Shown here: positions 6,446 through 13,169 of the stretch, piece by piece
How positions within the stretch are numbered: position 1 is the first letter of the stretch
Layout of the letters: each line of letters starts with the position of its first letter
From: Alphaproteobacteria bacterium
GTDB lineage: Bacteria > Pseudomonadota > Alphaproteobacteria > Micropepsales > Micropepsaceae
Direction of reading: 5' to 3'
Length of the DNA stretch: 13,169 nt
NCBI GenBank assembly: GCA_015654715.1
Contig: JAATGK010000489.1
Location: 1-13,169 of the forward strand
Made by a program: the position numbers and the translations under genes
Notes under the pieces: generated by a model
Databases searched by the model: none
The model's input: only the letters and a program-made list of their open reading frames with translations
Told to the model about the DNA's origin: nothing

Positions 6446-7843
6446 TCAGATATGCAGCGCCTTCTTGTCGGCGTCGAGAACGGCTTCGTGCATCATTTCC
6501 GACAGGGTCGGATGCGGGAAGACGACCGTCTCCAGATCGGCTTCGGTGGCTTCCAGCGTCTTGGCGATGCCGTAGCCCTGAATCAGCTCGGTCACTTCGG
6601 CGCCGATCATATGCGCCCCCAACAATTCGCCGGTTTCGGCATCGAACACCGTCTTGACCAGACCCTCCGGCTCGCCGAGCGCAATCGCCTTGCCGTTGCC
6701 GATGAACGGGAAATGGCCGACTTTGATCTTGCGGCCGCTGGCTTTGGCTTTGGCTTCGGTGAGACCGACCGAAGCAACTTGCGGATTGCAATAGGTGCAG
6801 CCCGGCACGCGCGACGGATCGAGCGGATGGACGCCTTTCACGTCGGCGATCTTCTCGGCGACGATGACGCCTTCGTGCATCGCTTTGTGCGCCAGCCACG
6901 GCGGGCCGACGAGATCGCCGATCGCCCAGACGCCCGGCACGCCGGTCAGGCCCCATTGATCGATCACGACGTGGGTACGGTCGACCTTGATGCCGGCCGC
7001 TTCCAGTCCGAGATTTTCGACATTGCCGACGATACCGACGGCGAGAATGACGCGATCCGCGGTGATGGTTTCGGTCTTGCCGTCTTTGGTTTTCAGCGTT
7101 GCGGTAACGGAATTCTCGTTCTTCACCAATTTATCGACTGTGGTGGCGACTTTGATCTTCATGCCTTGCTTGACGAACGCTTTGTGCGCGAAGGCGGAGA
7201 TTTCCTCGTCTTCCACCGGCAGCACGCGATCGAGCACTTCCACCACCGTCACGTCGGAGCCGAGGGTGCGGAAGAAACTGGCGAACTCGATGCCGATGGC
7301 GCCAGAACCGACCACCAGCAGCGACTTCGGCATCATGTTGGGAACCAGCGCTTCCTTCGACGTCCAGATCAGCTTGCCGTCAGGCTCCAGACCGGGCAAC
7401 ACGCGCGGACGCGCACCGGTGGCGAGCACGATGTTTTTCGCCTGCACTTCTTGCGTCTTGCCATCTTTGACGACCGCCAGCTTACCCGCGCCCGCCAGCT
7501 TGGCCTCGCCCGCGATGACGGTGATCTTGTGCTTCTTCATCAGGAAGCCGACGCCGTTGGAAAGCTTCTCGGCGACGCCGCGCGAACGCTTGACGACCTT
7601 GTCGAGATCGAAACCGACGGTATCAGCCGACAAGCCGAATTCGGCAGCACGCTGCATCAGGTGGAACACTTCGGCCGAGCGCAGCAGCGCTTTGGTCGGA
7701 ATGCAGCCCCAGTTGAGACAGATGCCGCCGAGACGGTCGCGTTCCACCACGGCGGTCTTCAGACCAAGCTGCGCCGAACGGATCGCACAAACATAACCGC
7801 CCGGGCCCCCGCCCACCACGACGACGTCATAGATTTCGGCCAT
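6446..7843 (-). CDS. lpdA: Dihydrolipoyl dehydrogenase (E3 of pyruvate dehydrogenase)
   Basis: FAD flavoprotein that reoxidises dihydrolipoyl groups of the 2-oxo acid dehydrogenase complexes and makes NADH. Its 465 residues are full length. Visible: the FAD-binding GGGPGGYVCAIRSAQLG (11-27), the redox-active disulfide GGICLNWGCIPTK (Cys42/Cys47), the NAD-binding VVGSGAIGIEFA near residue 180, the second FAD block GVWAIGDL near 310, and the C-terminal active-site HPTLSEMMHEAV with the catalytic His. ATG 7843 has GGAG 6 bases upstream. It is the last gene of the PDH operon, 38 bp after pdhC. Genomes of this group often hold a second E3 for other complexes; the linkage here argues that this copy serves PDH. 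Confidence 0.97.
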   Translation of the reverse strand: MAEIYDVVVVGGGPGGYVCAIRSAQLGLKTAVVERDRLGGICLNWGCIPTKALLRSAEVFHLMQRAAEFGLSADTVGFDLDKVVKRSRGVAEKLSNGVGFLMKKHKITVIAGEAKLAGAGKLAVVKDGKTQEVQAKNIVLATGARPRVLPGLEPDGKLIWTSKEALVPNMMPKSLLVVGSGAIGIEFASFFRTLGSDVTVVEVLDRVLPVEDEEISAFAHKAFVKQGMKIKVATTVDKLVKNENSVTATLKTKDGKTETITADRVILAVGIVGNVENLGLEAAGIKVDRTHVVIDQWGLTGVPGVWAIGDLVGPPWLAHKAMHEGVIVAEKIADVKGVHPLDPSRVPGCTYCNPQVASVGLTEAKAKASGRKIKVGHFPFIGNGKAIALGEPEGLVKTVFDAETGELLGAHMIGAEVTELIQGYGIAKTLEATEADLETVVFPHPTLSEMMHEAVLDADKKALHI

Positions 7844-7881
7844 AGCAATCTCCGATGATCAGTCCTGAAGGCGAAGCGCTC

Positions 7882-9252
7882 CTACAGCAGCATTGCCGCC
7901 GGGTCTTCGACGAACTGCTTGAACACGCTGAGGAAGCGCGAGCCGGTAGCACCGTCGATGACGCGATGATCGCAGCTCATGGTAACGCTCATCACGGTGG
8001 CGATTTCGATCTTGCCGTTCGTGACGACGGGCTTCTCGACACCGGCGCCGACCGCAAGAATGCCGGCATGCGGCGGGTTGATCACCGCGGTGAAATGCGA
8101 AATCCCGAACATGCCGAGATTAGAAATGGCGAAGGTGCCGCCTTCATATTCTTGCGGCTTCAGCTTCTTGGTGCGGGCGCGCTCGGCCAGCGATTTTACT
8201 TCGTTGGAGATGGCGGCCAGACCTTTGCTTTCCGCCTGGAACACGATCGGCGTGATCAGTCCGAAATCGAGCGCCACGGCGACGCCGACATCGGCATGCT
8301 TGTGCCGCAGCACCGCACTGTCGGTCCACGACGCGTTGACGGCGGGCGATTTGGCCAGCGCCATCGCAGCGGCCTTCACCAGGAAGTCGTTCACCGACAG
8401 CTTGTAGGCGCCCTCGCCTTTCGGCGACGCGTCGTTGAGGCGTTTGCGGGCGGCGAGCAGCGCATCGATGCGGCAATCGATGGTGAGATAGAAATGCGGA
8501 ATGCTGCTGGTGGAAGCCGTCAGGCGCTTGGCAATCGCCTTGCGCATCGAGTCATGCGGAATTTCTTCGTAGTCTTCCGGCTTGAAGAAGAGACGCGCAT
8601 CGGGCAGCGCGCTGGGCGCGGAGGCTTCCGACGGCCCCTTCGCAACGCCCTTCGAGACGACGCTGCGCACCTCCTCAGGATGAGGAGTAGATTTTATGCC
8701 GGGCGCAGCGTTTTCCACGTCGGCTTTGACGATGCGGCCGCGCGGACCGGAACCGGCGATGGCGGCGAGATCGATCCCCTTCTCAGCCGCAATCCGCCTT
8801 GCCAGCGGCGAGGCAAAAACGCGTCCGTCGTTCGAGACGTCCTTCGCGACGGCGCTGCGCGCCACCTCAGGCTGAGGGGTGGGTTGGACCGCAGCGGGCT
8901 TCGCTGCCGCTTCGGCCTTGGCCTCTTTTGCGTCCTTTGCCTCGGCGGCAACCGCGGCTTGGATGCTTGACATCGCAGAAGAAATGTCGACCGGCGAATT
9001 GGCGTCTTCGCCCTCGCCGAGAAGGATCGCTATGGGAGCGTTGACCTTGACGCCTTCGCTGCCCTCCGCGACCAAAATCTTGCCGATGCGGCCTTCATCG
9101 GCGGCTTCGAGTTCCATCGTCGCCTTGTCGGTCTCGATTTCGGCGAGGATGTCGCCGGAATGGACTTCGTCGCCCTCTTTCACATGCCACTTGGCAAGCT
9201 TGCCCTCTTCCATGGTGGGCGACAGAGCGGGCATCAGGATTTGTGTAGACAT
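7882..9252 (-). CDS. pdhC: Dihydrolipoamide acetyltransferase (E2 of pyruvate dehydrogenase)
   Basis: Core subunit of PDH that transfers the acetyl group from lipoyl-lysine to CoA. Domains: one lipoyl domain (about 1-80, lipoyl-lysine K43 in ETDKATME); an Ala/Pro/Lys-rich linker; the peripheral subunit-binding domain ([16 protein letters not shown] to [11 protein letters not shown]); a second linker; and the catalytic domain from about residue 220, with the active-site motif SCDHRVIDG near the C-terminus. Length (456) is normal. The ATG overlaps the stop of the upstream GFA gene as TGATG, which implies coupled translation. Each linker contains a translated copy of the same 40-bp palindromic repeat (8841-8880 and 8649-8688), read in the same frame as near-matching peptides ([13 protein letters not shown] and [13 protein letters not shown]). 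Confidence 0.97.
   Translation of the reverse strand: MSTQILMPALSPTMEEGKLAKWHVKEGDEVHSGDILAEIETDKATMELEAADEGRIGKILVAEGSEGVKVNAPIAILLGEGEDANSPVDISSAMSSIQAAVAAEAKDAKEAKAEAAAKPAAVQPTPQPEVARSAVAKDVSNDGRVFASPLARRIAAEKGIDLAAIAGSGPRGRIVKADVENAAPGIKSTPHPEEVRSVVSKGVAKGPSEASAPSALPDARLFFKPEDYEEIPHDSMRKAIAKRLTASTSSIPHFYLTIDCRIDALLAARKRLNDASPKGEGAYKLSVNDFLVKAAAMALAKSPAVNASWTDSAVLRHKHADVGVAVALDFGLITPIVFQAESKGLAAISNEVKSLAERARTKKLKPQEYEGGTFAISNLGMFGISHFTAVINPPHAGILAVGAGVEKPVVTNGKIEIATVMSVTMSCDHRVIDGATGSRFLSVFKQFVEDPAAMLL
8649..8688. repeat. Palindromic repeat within pdhC, copy B (linker after the subunit-binding domain)
   Basis: 40 bp identical to 8841-8880 at 34 positions with no gaps. It includes a perfect CTCCTCA-GGA-TGAGGAG stem (8671-8687) followed on the coding strand by a TCGAAGG end. 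Read on the minus strand it encodes [13 protein letters not shown]. The pattern CCTCATCCTGAGGAG plus a TCGAAGG-like end recalls a palindromic repeat I remember as common between genes in alphaproteobacteria; that recollection is not verified. Confidence 0.7.
8841..8880. repeat. Palindromic repeat within pdhC, copy A (linker before the subunit-binding domain)
   Basis: Partner of 8649-8688, exactly 192 bp (64 codons) away, so both are read in the same frame. The palindrome here is CCTCAG-G-CTGAGG (8865-8877). The similarity fades beyond the 40 bp but extends weakly about 10 bp further left (7 of 10). It encodes [13 protein letters not shown] on the minus strand. It is more diverged from a perfect palindrome than copy B, as expected if older. 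Confidence 0.65.
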
Positions 9253-9656
9253 CAGCGGGCCTCAAGCGGCGTGAGTTTATGAACGTTCGCTTCCCAATTC
9301 TTGCCGTCGAACGACAGCACCTTGACCTTGGTGAAACCGGCCATGTCGATACAGCGGAAATTCACGCTGTAGCCGTCGGGATGCGAACGCGGGATGTAGA
9401 AGGATTTGATGCCGCACACCGAACAGAACAGGTGCTTGGCGGTCATGGTGTTGAATTCGTACGTCGTCAGCTTGTCTTCGCCCGTCAGCAGGCGAAAGCG
9501 GCTTTTCGGCACGATCAGATGCAAAAAGCCGGTCTTGGAACAGACCGAGCAATTGCAGTCGTCGACTTCGACTTCCGGCGGCACCAGCACCTCGAAGGTC
9601 ACGGCGCCGCAATGGCAACCGCCCTTGTGCCAGGACATGGTGGAGGTCGTTTCCAT
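9252..9656 (-). CDS. GFA/CENP-V-domain zinc protein inside the PDH operon
   Basis: Small protein of the glutathione-dependent formaldehyde-activating (GFA) family fold. About 134 residues. Cysteine motifs typical of the two-zinc fold: [10 protein letters not shown] (Cys14, Cys16), [10 protein letters not shown] (Cys34, Cys36, Cys39) and [11 protein letters not shown] (Cys78, Cys81). Most family members have no proven reaction, and the formaldehyde-glutathione activity of the founder should not be transferred. I chose ATG 9656, which has AGGGA 7 bases upstream; ATG 9677 is in frame but lies within a repeat hairpin, and ATG 9638 is also possible. Its TGA overlaps the pdhC ATG (TGATG), so it is translated within the operon. 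Its presence between pdhB and pdhC is unusual. Confidence 0.9.
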   Translation of the reverse strand: METTSTMSWHKGGCHCGAVTFEVLVPPEVEVDDCNCSVCSKTGFLHLIVPKSRFRLLTGEDKLTTYEFNTMTAKHLFCSVCGIKSFYIPRSHPDGYSVNFRCIDMAGFTKVKVLSFDGKNWEANVHKLTPLEAR

Positions 9657-9675
9657 CCCCATTTCCCTATTCGTC

Positions 9676-9764
9676 ATGGCCGGCCAACGAGCCGGCCATC
9701 CATCGCAGCGCCAACGTCATGCCGGACGGGACCATGGATGGCCCGGTCAAACCCGGACATGACG
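9676..9764. repeat. Dispersed palindromic repeat, copy 2, between pdhB and the GFA gene
   Basis: Two structures lie side by side. The first is a perfect 9-bp stem, ATGGCCGGC-CAACGA-GCCGGCCAT (9676-9699). The second is the block 9706-9764, which matches 4163-4202: CAGCGCCAAC, then 19 extra bases, then 30 bp identical at 27 positions. The extra bases begin GTCATGCCGG and can pair with the CCGG-CATGAC at the right end, giving a longer imperfect stem than copy 1. It lies in the 141-bp gap that interrupts the otherwise coupled operon. Confidence 0.65.
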
Positions 9765-9797
9765 GTTGAAGTATGAGGATGACGCCTCTCATTCCAC

Positions 9798-11159
9798 TCA
9801 CGACCGATAAAGTACCGCTTTCGCTGCCGCGACCACTTCTTCCACCGACGGCAGCGCCAGCTTTTCGAGGTTGTGGGCGTAGGGCATCGGCACGTCTTTG
9901 CCGCTGACTTTGGCGGGCGGCGCATCGAGGTAATCGAACGCCTTTTCCACCACCTGGGCACAGACTTCCGAGCCGATCGAACAAATCGGCCAGTCCTGCT
10001 CCACCGTCACCAAGCGATTGGTCTTCTGGACCGAGGCCACCACGGTATCGATGTCGAGCGGGCGCAAGGTGCGCAGGTCGATCAATTCGGCGTCGATGCC
10101 CGCCTTGGCGAGTTCTTCGGCGGCGTCGAGAAGGAGCGCCACGCCCATGGAATACGAAACCAGCGTGACGTCCTTGCCTTCACGGATGACGCGCGCTTTG
10201 CCGATCGGCAGCACGAAATCATCGAGCTTCGGCACCGGAAACGAGCGGCCGTAGACGATCTCGTTTTCGAGGAAGACCACCGGATTGGGATCGCGGATGG
10301 CGGCTTTCAGCAGGCCCTTGGCATCGGCCGCGAAATACGGCGCGACCACTTTGAGGCCCGGGACACGGGCGTACCAGGCGGAATAATCCTGACTGTGCTG
10401 GGCCGCAACGCGCGCCGCCGGACCGTTGGGACCGCGGAACACGATGGGGCAGCTCATCTGACCGCCGGACATGTAACGCGTCTTGGCGGCAGAATTGATG
10501 ATCTGGTCGATCGCCTGCATGGCGAAGTTCCAAGTCATGAATTCAACGATCGGCTTCAAACCGGCAAAGCCGGCGCCGACGCCCAAACCGGTGAAGCCGT
10601 GCTCGGTGATCGGCGTATCGATGACGCGCTTGGCGCCGAACTCTTCGAGCAGACCCTGGCTGATCTTGTAAGCGCCTTGATACTGCGCGACTTCCTCGCC
10701 CATCAGGAACACGTCGGGATCGCGGCGCATTTCCTCGGCCATGGCATCGCGCAGGGCTTCGCGCACGGTGATCGTGACCATCTCGGTACCGTCCGGCACC
10801 TGCGGCTCGATCAGCGCGGCTTTGGCCACCGGTGTCGGCGCCACCGTTCCGGCCACCTCTTTTGGTGCCGCGACTGGCTCCTTGACGCTCGCCGCAGCAA
10901 CGGGTGCCGCCTCGCCGTCTTCGGTGATCAGTTCGGCGATCGGGGCGTTGACTTTGACGCCTTCGGTGCCTTCGGCGACCAGAAGTTTGCCGATGCGGCC
11001 TTCGTCGACCGCTTCGAATTCCATCGTCGCCTTGTCGGTTTCGATTTCAGCGAGGAGATCGCCGGAATGGACCTCATCGCCTTCCTTGACGAGCCATTTG
11101 GCGAGCTTGCCTTCCTCCATGGTGGGAGAAAGCGCGGGCATCAGGATTTGGGTGGACAT
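9798..11159 (-). CDS. pdhB: Pyruvate dehydrogenase E1 beta subunit with N-terminal lipoyl domain
   Basis: With E1-alpha, decarboxylates pyruvate and acetylates lipoyl groups. Its 453 residues exceed a plain E1-beta (about 330) because a lipoyl domain is fused at the N-terminus (about 1-80, lipoyl-lysine K43 in ETDKATME), followed by an Ala/Pro/Val-rich linker and then the transketolase-type catalytic part from about residue 128. Motifs in the latter: [63 protein letters not shown] and [12 protein letters not shown], then the C-terminal domain with [14 protein letters not shown]. This fusion is known from alphaproteobacterial PDH. The ATG overlaps the pdhA stop as TGATG. Its lipoyl domain is nearly identical to that of the E2 encoded 1.9 kb away. 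Confidence 0.97.
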   Translation of the reverse strand: MSTQILMPALSPTMEEGKLAKWLVKEGDEVHSGDLLAEIETDKATMEFEAVDEGRIGKLLVAEGTEGVKVNAPIAELITEDGEAAPVAAASVKEPVAAPKEVAGTVAPTPVAKAALIEPQVPDGTEMVTITVREALRDAMAEEMRRDPDVFLMGEEVAQYQGAYKISQGLLEEFGAKRVIDTPITEHGFTGLGVGAGFAGLKPIVEFMTWNFAMQAIDQIINSAAKTRYMSGGQMSCPIVFRGPNGPAARVAAQHSQDYSAWYARVPGLKVVAPYFAADAKGLLKAAIRDPNPVVFLENEIVYGRSFPVPKLDDFVLPIGKARVIREGKDVTLVSYSMGVALLLDAAEELAKAGIDAELIDLRTLRPLDIDTVVASVQKTNRLVTVEQDWPICSIGSEVCAQVVEKAFDYLDAPPAKVSGKDVPMPYAHNLEKLALPSVEEVVAAAKAVLYRS

Positions 11160-12166
11160 CAGGCGAGCACGTCCGTGTAGAGCTCCGAAGCTTCAGGCTC
11201 CGGCGCTTCGATGGCGAATTCCGCCGCCTCGTTGACGATGAGGCGGATTTCCTTATCGATGGTCTTCAGATCGACGTCCGAGGCCAGTTCGCGGTCGACC
11301 AGTTTCTTGCCGAATTGATCGATCGGGTCCTTACGGTCGCGGATCGACTGAACCTCGTCGCGGGTGCGGTACTTGGCCGGATCCGACATCGAGTGGCCGC
11401 GATAGCGGTAGGTCTTCATCTCGAGGATCATCGGGCCGCCGCCGCCGCGCACGAATTCCAGCGCTTTGCGGCCGGCTTCGAAGACGGCTTCGACGTCCAT
11501 GCCGTCGACCTCTTCGCCCGGCACGTTGAAGCTTTCGCCCCGCTTGTAGAATTTCGGCTGAGCGCTGGCGCGTTCGACGCTGGTGCCCATGGCGTATTGG
11601 TTGTTCTCGACGACATAAAGCACCGGCAGATGCCAGAGCTCGGCCATGTTGAAGCTCTCGTAAACCTGACCCTGGTTGGCAGCGCCCTCGCCCATATAGG
11701 CCAGAGTCACCGCGCCGTTCTCACGATATTTGTTGGCGAAGGCGATGCCGGTACCAAGCGGCACCTGGGCGCCGACAATGCCGTGGCCGCCGAAGAAGTT
11801 CTTCTCGACCGAGAACATGTGCATCGAGCCGCCTTTGCCCTTGGAATAGCCGGCGGCGCGGCCGGTCAGCTCGGCCATCACCCCCTTGGGGTCCATGCCG
11901 GAAGCCAGAATGTGGCCGTGATCGCGATAGGCGGTGATGACCTGATCGCCCGGCAGCAAGGCGTTCTGCATGCCGACCACCACGGCCTCCTGGCCGATAT
12001 AAAGGTGACAAAAGCCGCCGATCAGGCCCATGCCGTAAAGCTGACCTGCCCGCTCCTCGAAGCGGCGGATCAACAACATGTCGTGGTAGAACTTTTTCAG
12101 GGTTGCCGAACTCGGCGTCGGTCTCGTGTTGACACCGTCACCTTCGGCCACGCTCGGATCGCTCAT
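11159..12166 (-). CDS. pdhA: Pyruvate dehydrogenase E1 alpha subunit
   Basis: First gene of the PDH operon; thiamine-diphosphate-dependent decarboxylase subunit forming alpha2-beta2 with PdhB. 335 residues, normal length. Motifs: [14 protein letters not shown] near the N-terminus, YRDHGH (TPP site, around residue 80), GKGGSMHMF and the TPP-binding region [15 protein letters not shown] to [12 protein letters not shown] (roughly 160-197), and [15 protein letters not shown], equivalent to the regulated loop of mitochondrial E1-alpha. The frame is open 18 codons further upstream, but MSDPSV from ATG 12166 fits the family; only a weak GGA precedes it. The 216-bp gap before it, back to the ftsB end, holds two matching palindromes (12244-12256, 12337-12349) that look like operators. 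Confidence 0.97.
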   Translation of the reverse strand: MSDPSVAEGDGVNTRPTPSSATLKKFYHDMLLIRRFEERAGQLYGMGLIGGFCHLYIGQEAVVVGMQNALLPGDQVITAYRDHGHILASGMDPKGVMAELTGRAAGYSKGKGGSMHMFSVEKNFFGGHGIVGAQVPLGTGIAFANKYRENGAVTLAYMGEGAANQGQVYESFNMAELWHLPVLYVVENNQYAMGTSVERASAQPKFYKRGESFNVPGEEVDGMDVEAVFEAGRKALEFVRGGGGPMILEMKTYRYRGHSMSDPAKYRTRDEVQSIRDRKDPIDQFGKKLVDRELASDVDLKTIDKEIRLIVNEAAEFAIEAPEPEASELYTDVLA

Positions 12167-12243
12167 GGAATATCCATCGTGTTTCGCCGCGCAAAAAGCG
12201 GCGGTCTGGACTTGTGGCAAGTGGTTTGGAATTTTGCAAGCTC

Positions 12244-12256
12244 TAAACAGTGTTTA
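12244..12256. promoter_or_regulatory. Palindromic operator candidate 1 upstream of pdhA
   Basis: TAAACAGTGTTTA: perfect 6-bp arms around a central G, 78 bp upstream of the pdhA ATG. It shares the core AACAGTGTT with the second site 93 bp away. It may bind a dimeric repressor or activator of the PDH operon. I cannot name the regulator. Confidence 0.5.
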
Positions 12257-12336
12257 ACCCGCTCAGCGCTGGTCCCAGACTCACCTTCGCTATCATCGCC
12301 TGACTTGTTGATTTTCACGCTCCAAATCATGGGCGC

Positions 12337-12349
12337 TGAACAGTGTTCA
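12337..12349. promoter_or_regulatory. Palindromic operator candidate 2 upstream of pdhA
   Basis: TGAACAGTGTTCA: perfect 6-bp arms around a central G, differing from site 1 by one symmetric base pair change. The centre-to-centre distance is 93 bp, near nine helical turns, compatible with looping. It lies 34 bp after the ftsB stop, so pdhA is the likelier target. Confidence 0.5.
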
Positions 12350-12382
12350 AGGCAAGTGGAATGCGATGAATTTGCGTGATGA

Positions 12383-12700
12383 TCACTGATGTTGGCGCGG
12401 AATTGCCACTTGCCCGGGAGCGCCGTCCATCAACTTGGTGCGCGCCAGTTCTTCGATCAGATCGGAATCGCCAGACTCAAGCAGCTGGATGCGATGCTCA
12501 AGCCGCATGCGCTTGTCGGTGAGCTGGGCGAGCTGGGTGTGGGCCTCGACAAGCTGGCTGCGGGTCGACATCAGCTCGACATAGCCGCGCTCACCATACA
12601 GCGCATAGGTACCGAAGTACGCGGCCACGCCGAGCGTCGCCGGAACGGTAAGCCAGCAGATGATGCGTACGATGCTCGGCCTGATTCGCATGTCAGACAC
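12383..12700 (-). CDS. ftsB: FtsB-like septum formation initiator (DivIC family)
   Basis: Small bitopic division protein of the FtsB/FtsL/FtsQ type that helps activate septal peptidoglycan synthesis. 105 residues: a short basic cytoplasmic N-terminus, one membrane segment (IICWLTVPATLGVAAYFGTY, about 13-32), GERGYVEL, then a coiled coil (RSQLVEAHTQLAQLTDKRMRLEHRIQLLE), and the family ending DLIEELARTKL. The frame is open to 12901, but the upstream part does not look coding. I chose GTG 12700 because AGGAG lies 7 bases before it; ATG 12691 is 16 bases away. It is located directly upstream of pdhA, a frequent arrangement in alphaproteobacteria. The start region lies in a strong hairpin and among several GANTC sites. 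Confidence 0.85.
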   Translation of the reverse strand: MSDMRIRPSIVRIICWLTVPATLGVAAYFGTYALYGERGYVELMSTRSQLVEAHTQLAQLTDKRMRLEHRIQLLESGDSDLIEELARTKLMDGAPGQVAIPRQHQ

Positions 12701-12874
12701 CGAATCACTCCTGATTCGGGCGGTCAAGCGGTTTTTGGTTAAGGGCAAAATCGGCGCGTTAAAAGACGTTACGTGGAACTCCTCAGGACCGGTGCCGAAG
12801 GCATGAAACTGAATCGCGGGAAAGTACCGGGATAGAACCACGACGGAGCCGTGACAAGACCGATTGTTTGAATC
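12683..12874. promoter_or_regulatory. Cluster of GANTC (CcrM-type) sites around the ftsB start
   Basis: GANTC occurs at 12683, 12702, 12713, 12811 and 12870, five in 192 bp, where base composition predicts less than one. More lie nearby (12278, 12465, 12474, 13109). In Caulobacter and relatives GANTC is methylated by CcrM, and GcrA reads it at cell-cycle promoters including division genes. This 12720-12903 stretch holds no gene I can support. Role inferred. Confidence 0.4.
12700..12719 (-). promoter_or_regulatory. Hairpin holding the ftsB Shine-Dalgarno in its loop
   Basis: A perfect 8-bp inverted repeat, CCGAATCA-GGAG-TGATTCGG as read on the minus strand. The four loop bases are the GGAG of the Shine-Dalgarno, and the last stem base is the G of the GTG start. 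Both arms contain a GANTC site, so the symmetry could equally reflect a DNA-level site. Confidence 0.45.
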
Positions 12875-12903
12875 CCAACGATCTCGAAAACCGGCCAGCA
12901 AGA

Positions 12904-13169
12904 TCAGCGGGCAAACTCCGCCGCCGCTTCCTGGAACCCGGGATGGCGCCGCGCGCCATGAAGAACGTGAAGCACGACGAGCGTATCGAGTTCAATTTCG
13001 ACACGGTAGAAAACGATATATGGATACCTGCTCAAGGGGCGCGCCATCACGCCCGGCTGGTCCCTCTTCCTGCCATGCCAAGGAAAGTAGCCAAGCAACT
13101 CGATTTCCGACTCGATCGAAGTCACAACCTTTACGGCGGCAGCGGGATTGTCCTTGGCGATGTAGTCGC
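12904..13169 (-). CDS. ParE/RelE-superfamily toxin (N-terminus cut by window edge)
   Basis: Toxin of the type II toxin-antitoxin ParE family (gyrase-directed in characterised cases). 87 residues are visible, lacking perhaps the first 15-20: DYIAKDNPAAAVKVV leads into a helix, then YFPWHGRKRDQPGVMARPLSRYPYIVFYRV and a final strand HVLHGARRHP, matching the RelE/ParE fold order. The frame stays open to the window end, so I treat ATG 13125 as internal. No antitoxin gene lies downstream (12720-12903); in the usual antitoxin-toxin order the partner would lie just beyond base 13169. Whether the pair is intact cannot be seen here. Confidence 0.85.
   Translation of the reverse strand, partial: DYIAKDNPAAAVKVVTSIESEIELLGYFPWHGRKRDQPGVMARPLSRYPYIVFYRVEIELDTLVVLHVLHGARRHPGFQEAAAEFAR

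Noticed and set aside
6452..7858. Long plus-strand open frame (468 codons) opposite lpdA
   Set aside because: His/Asp/Arg/Gly-rich translation without any family features; it is the antisense shadow of a clear lpdA gene. The same applies to the long plus-strand frames opposite pdhA, pdhB and pdhC.
12185..12203. CGCCGC/GCGGCG hairpin just upstream of pdhA as a terminator or riboswitch
   Set aside because: Only 6 bp, short of known riboswitch architecture, and lying within the likely pdhA leader; not enough to call a feature.
12739..12762. Two TTAA half-sites upstream of ftsB as a CtrA site
   Set aside because: They are separated by 16 bases rather than 7.
12720..12901. Upstream extension of ftsB to 12901
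   Set aside because: The extra residues are not FtsB-like, and the GTG at 12700 has a correctly spaced AGGAG.
1..13169. CRISPR array, tRNA or rRNA genes, insertion sequences, defence system
   Set aside because: No regular spaced repeats, cloverleaf or rRNA sequence, transposase or nuclease/helicase genes seen on either strand; the lone ParE toxin is the only accessory-type gene.

Overview
This 13.2 kb window is chromosomal DNA from a GC-rich (roughly 60%) alphaproteobacterium. The main evidence is a complete pyruvate dehydrogenase operon of alphaproteobacterial type, in which the E1-beta subunit carries its own lipoyl domain and an ftsB-like division gene lies just upstream of pdhA. A Sco copper chaperone, GANTC (CcrM-type) sites around ftsB and dispersed short palindromes in gaps and linkers fit this. 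I cannot name the genus. I see no rRNA, tRNA, CRISPR array, insertion sequence or phage genes.

Left part (1-5198), all on the minus strand: a truncated MFS transporter; a transglycosylase SLT-domain protein; a roughly 400 bp gap with little in it but a palindromic repeat; a HIT-family hydrolase; and a three-gene cluster. The cluster, in transcription order, is a CDP-alcohol phosphatidyltransferase-like membrane protein without its acidic catalytic residues, an unrecognised 76-residue protein with a very strong ribosome binding site, and a CaCA-type cation/calcium antiporter homologue in which the second alpha-repeat glutamate is a lysine. Next comes purC (SAICAR synthase, long type).

Middle (5321-6407), plus strand: msrA (methionine sulfoxide reductase A), followed closely by a Sco/SenC lipoprotein for cytochrome oxidase copper delivery. 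A perfect 11-bp hairpin separates these from the convergent operon to the right.

Right part (6446-12166), minus strand: the PDH operon pdhA-pdhB-GFA-pdhC-lpdA. pdhA/pdhB and GFA/pdhC each overlap as TGATG. E1-alpha and E1-beta decarboxylate pyruvate, E2 (pdhC) makes acetyl-CoA and E3 (lpdA) reoxidises the lipoyl groups. A GFA-domain zinc protein sits inside this operon, next to a dispersed repeat. The E2 interdomain linker holds two in-frame copies of a palindromic repeat. Two matching 13-bp palindromes lie in the gap upstream of pdhA and look like operators.

Far right (12383-13169), minus strand: an ftsB-like division gene with a hairpin presenting its Shine-Dalgarno in the loop and a local cluster of GANTC sites, then a ParE-type toxin cut by the window edge.

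Most of the window is conventional. I did not find a wholly new multi-gene system. The best leads are the repeat copies inside pdhC, the two degenerate membrane proteins near 2.4-4.1 kb, and the regulatory signals around pdhA and ftsB.
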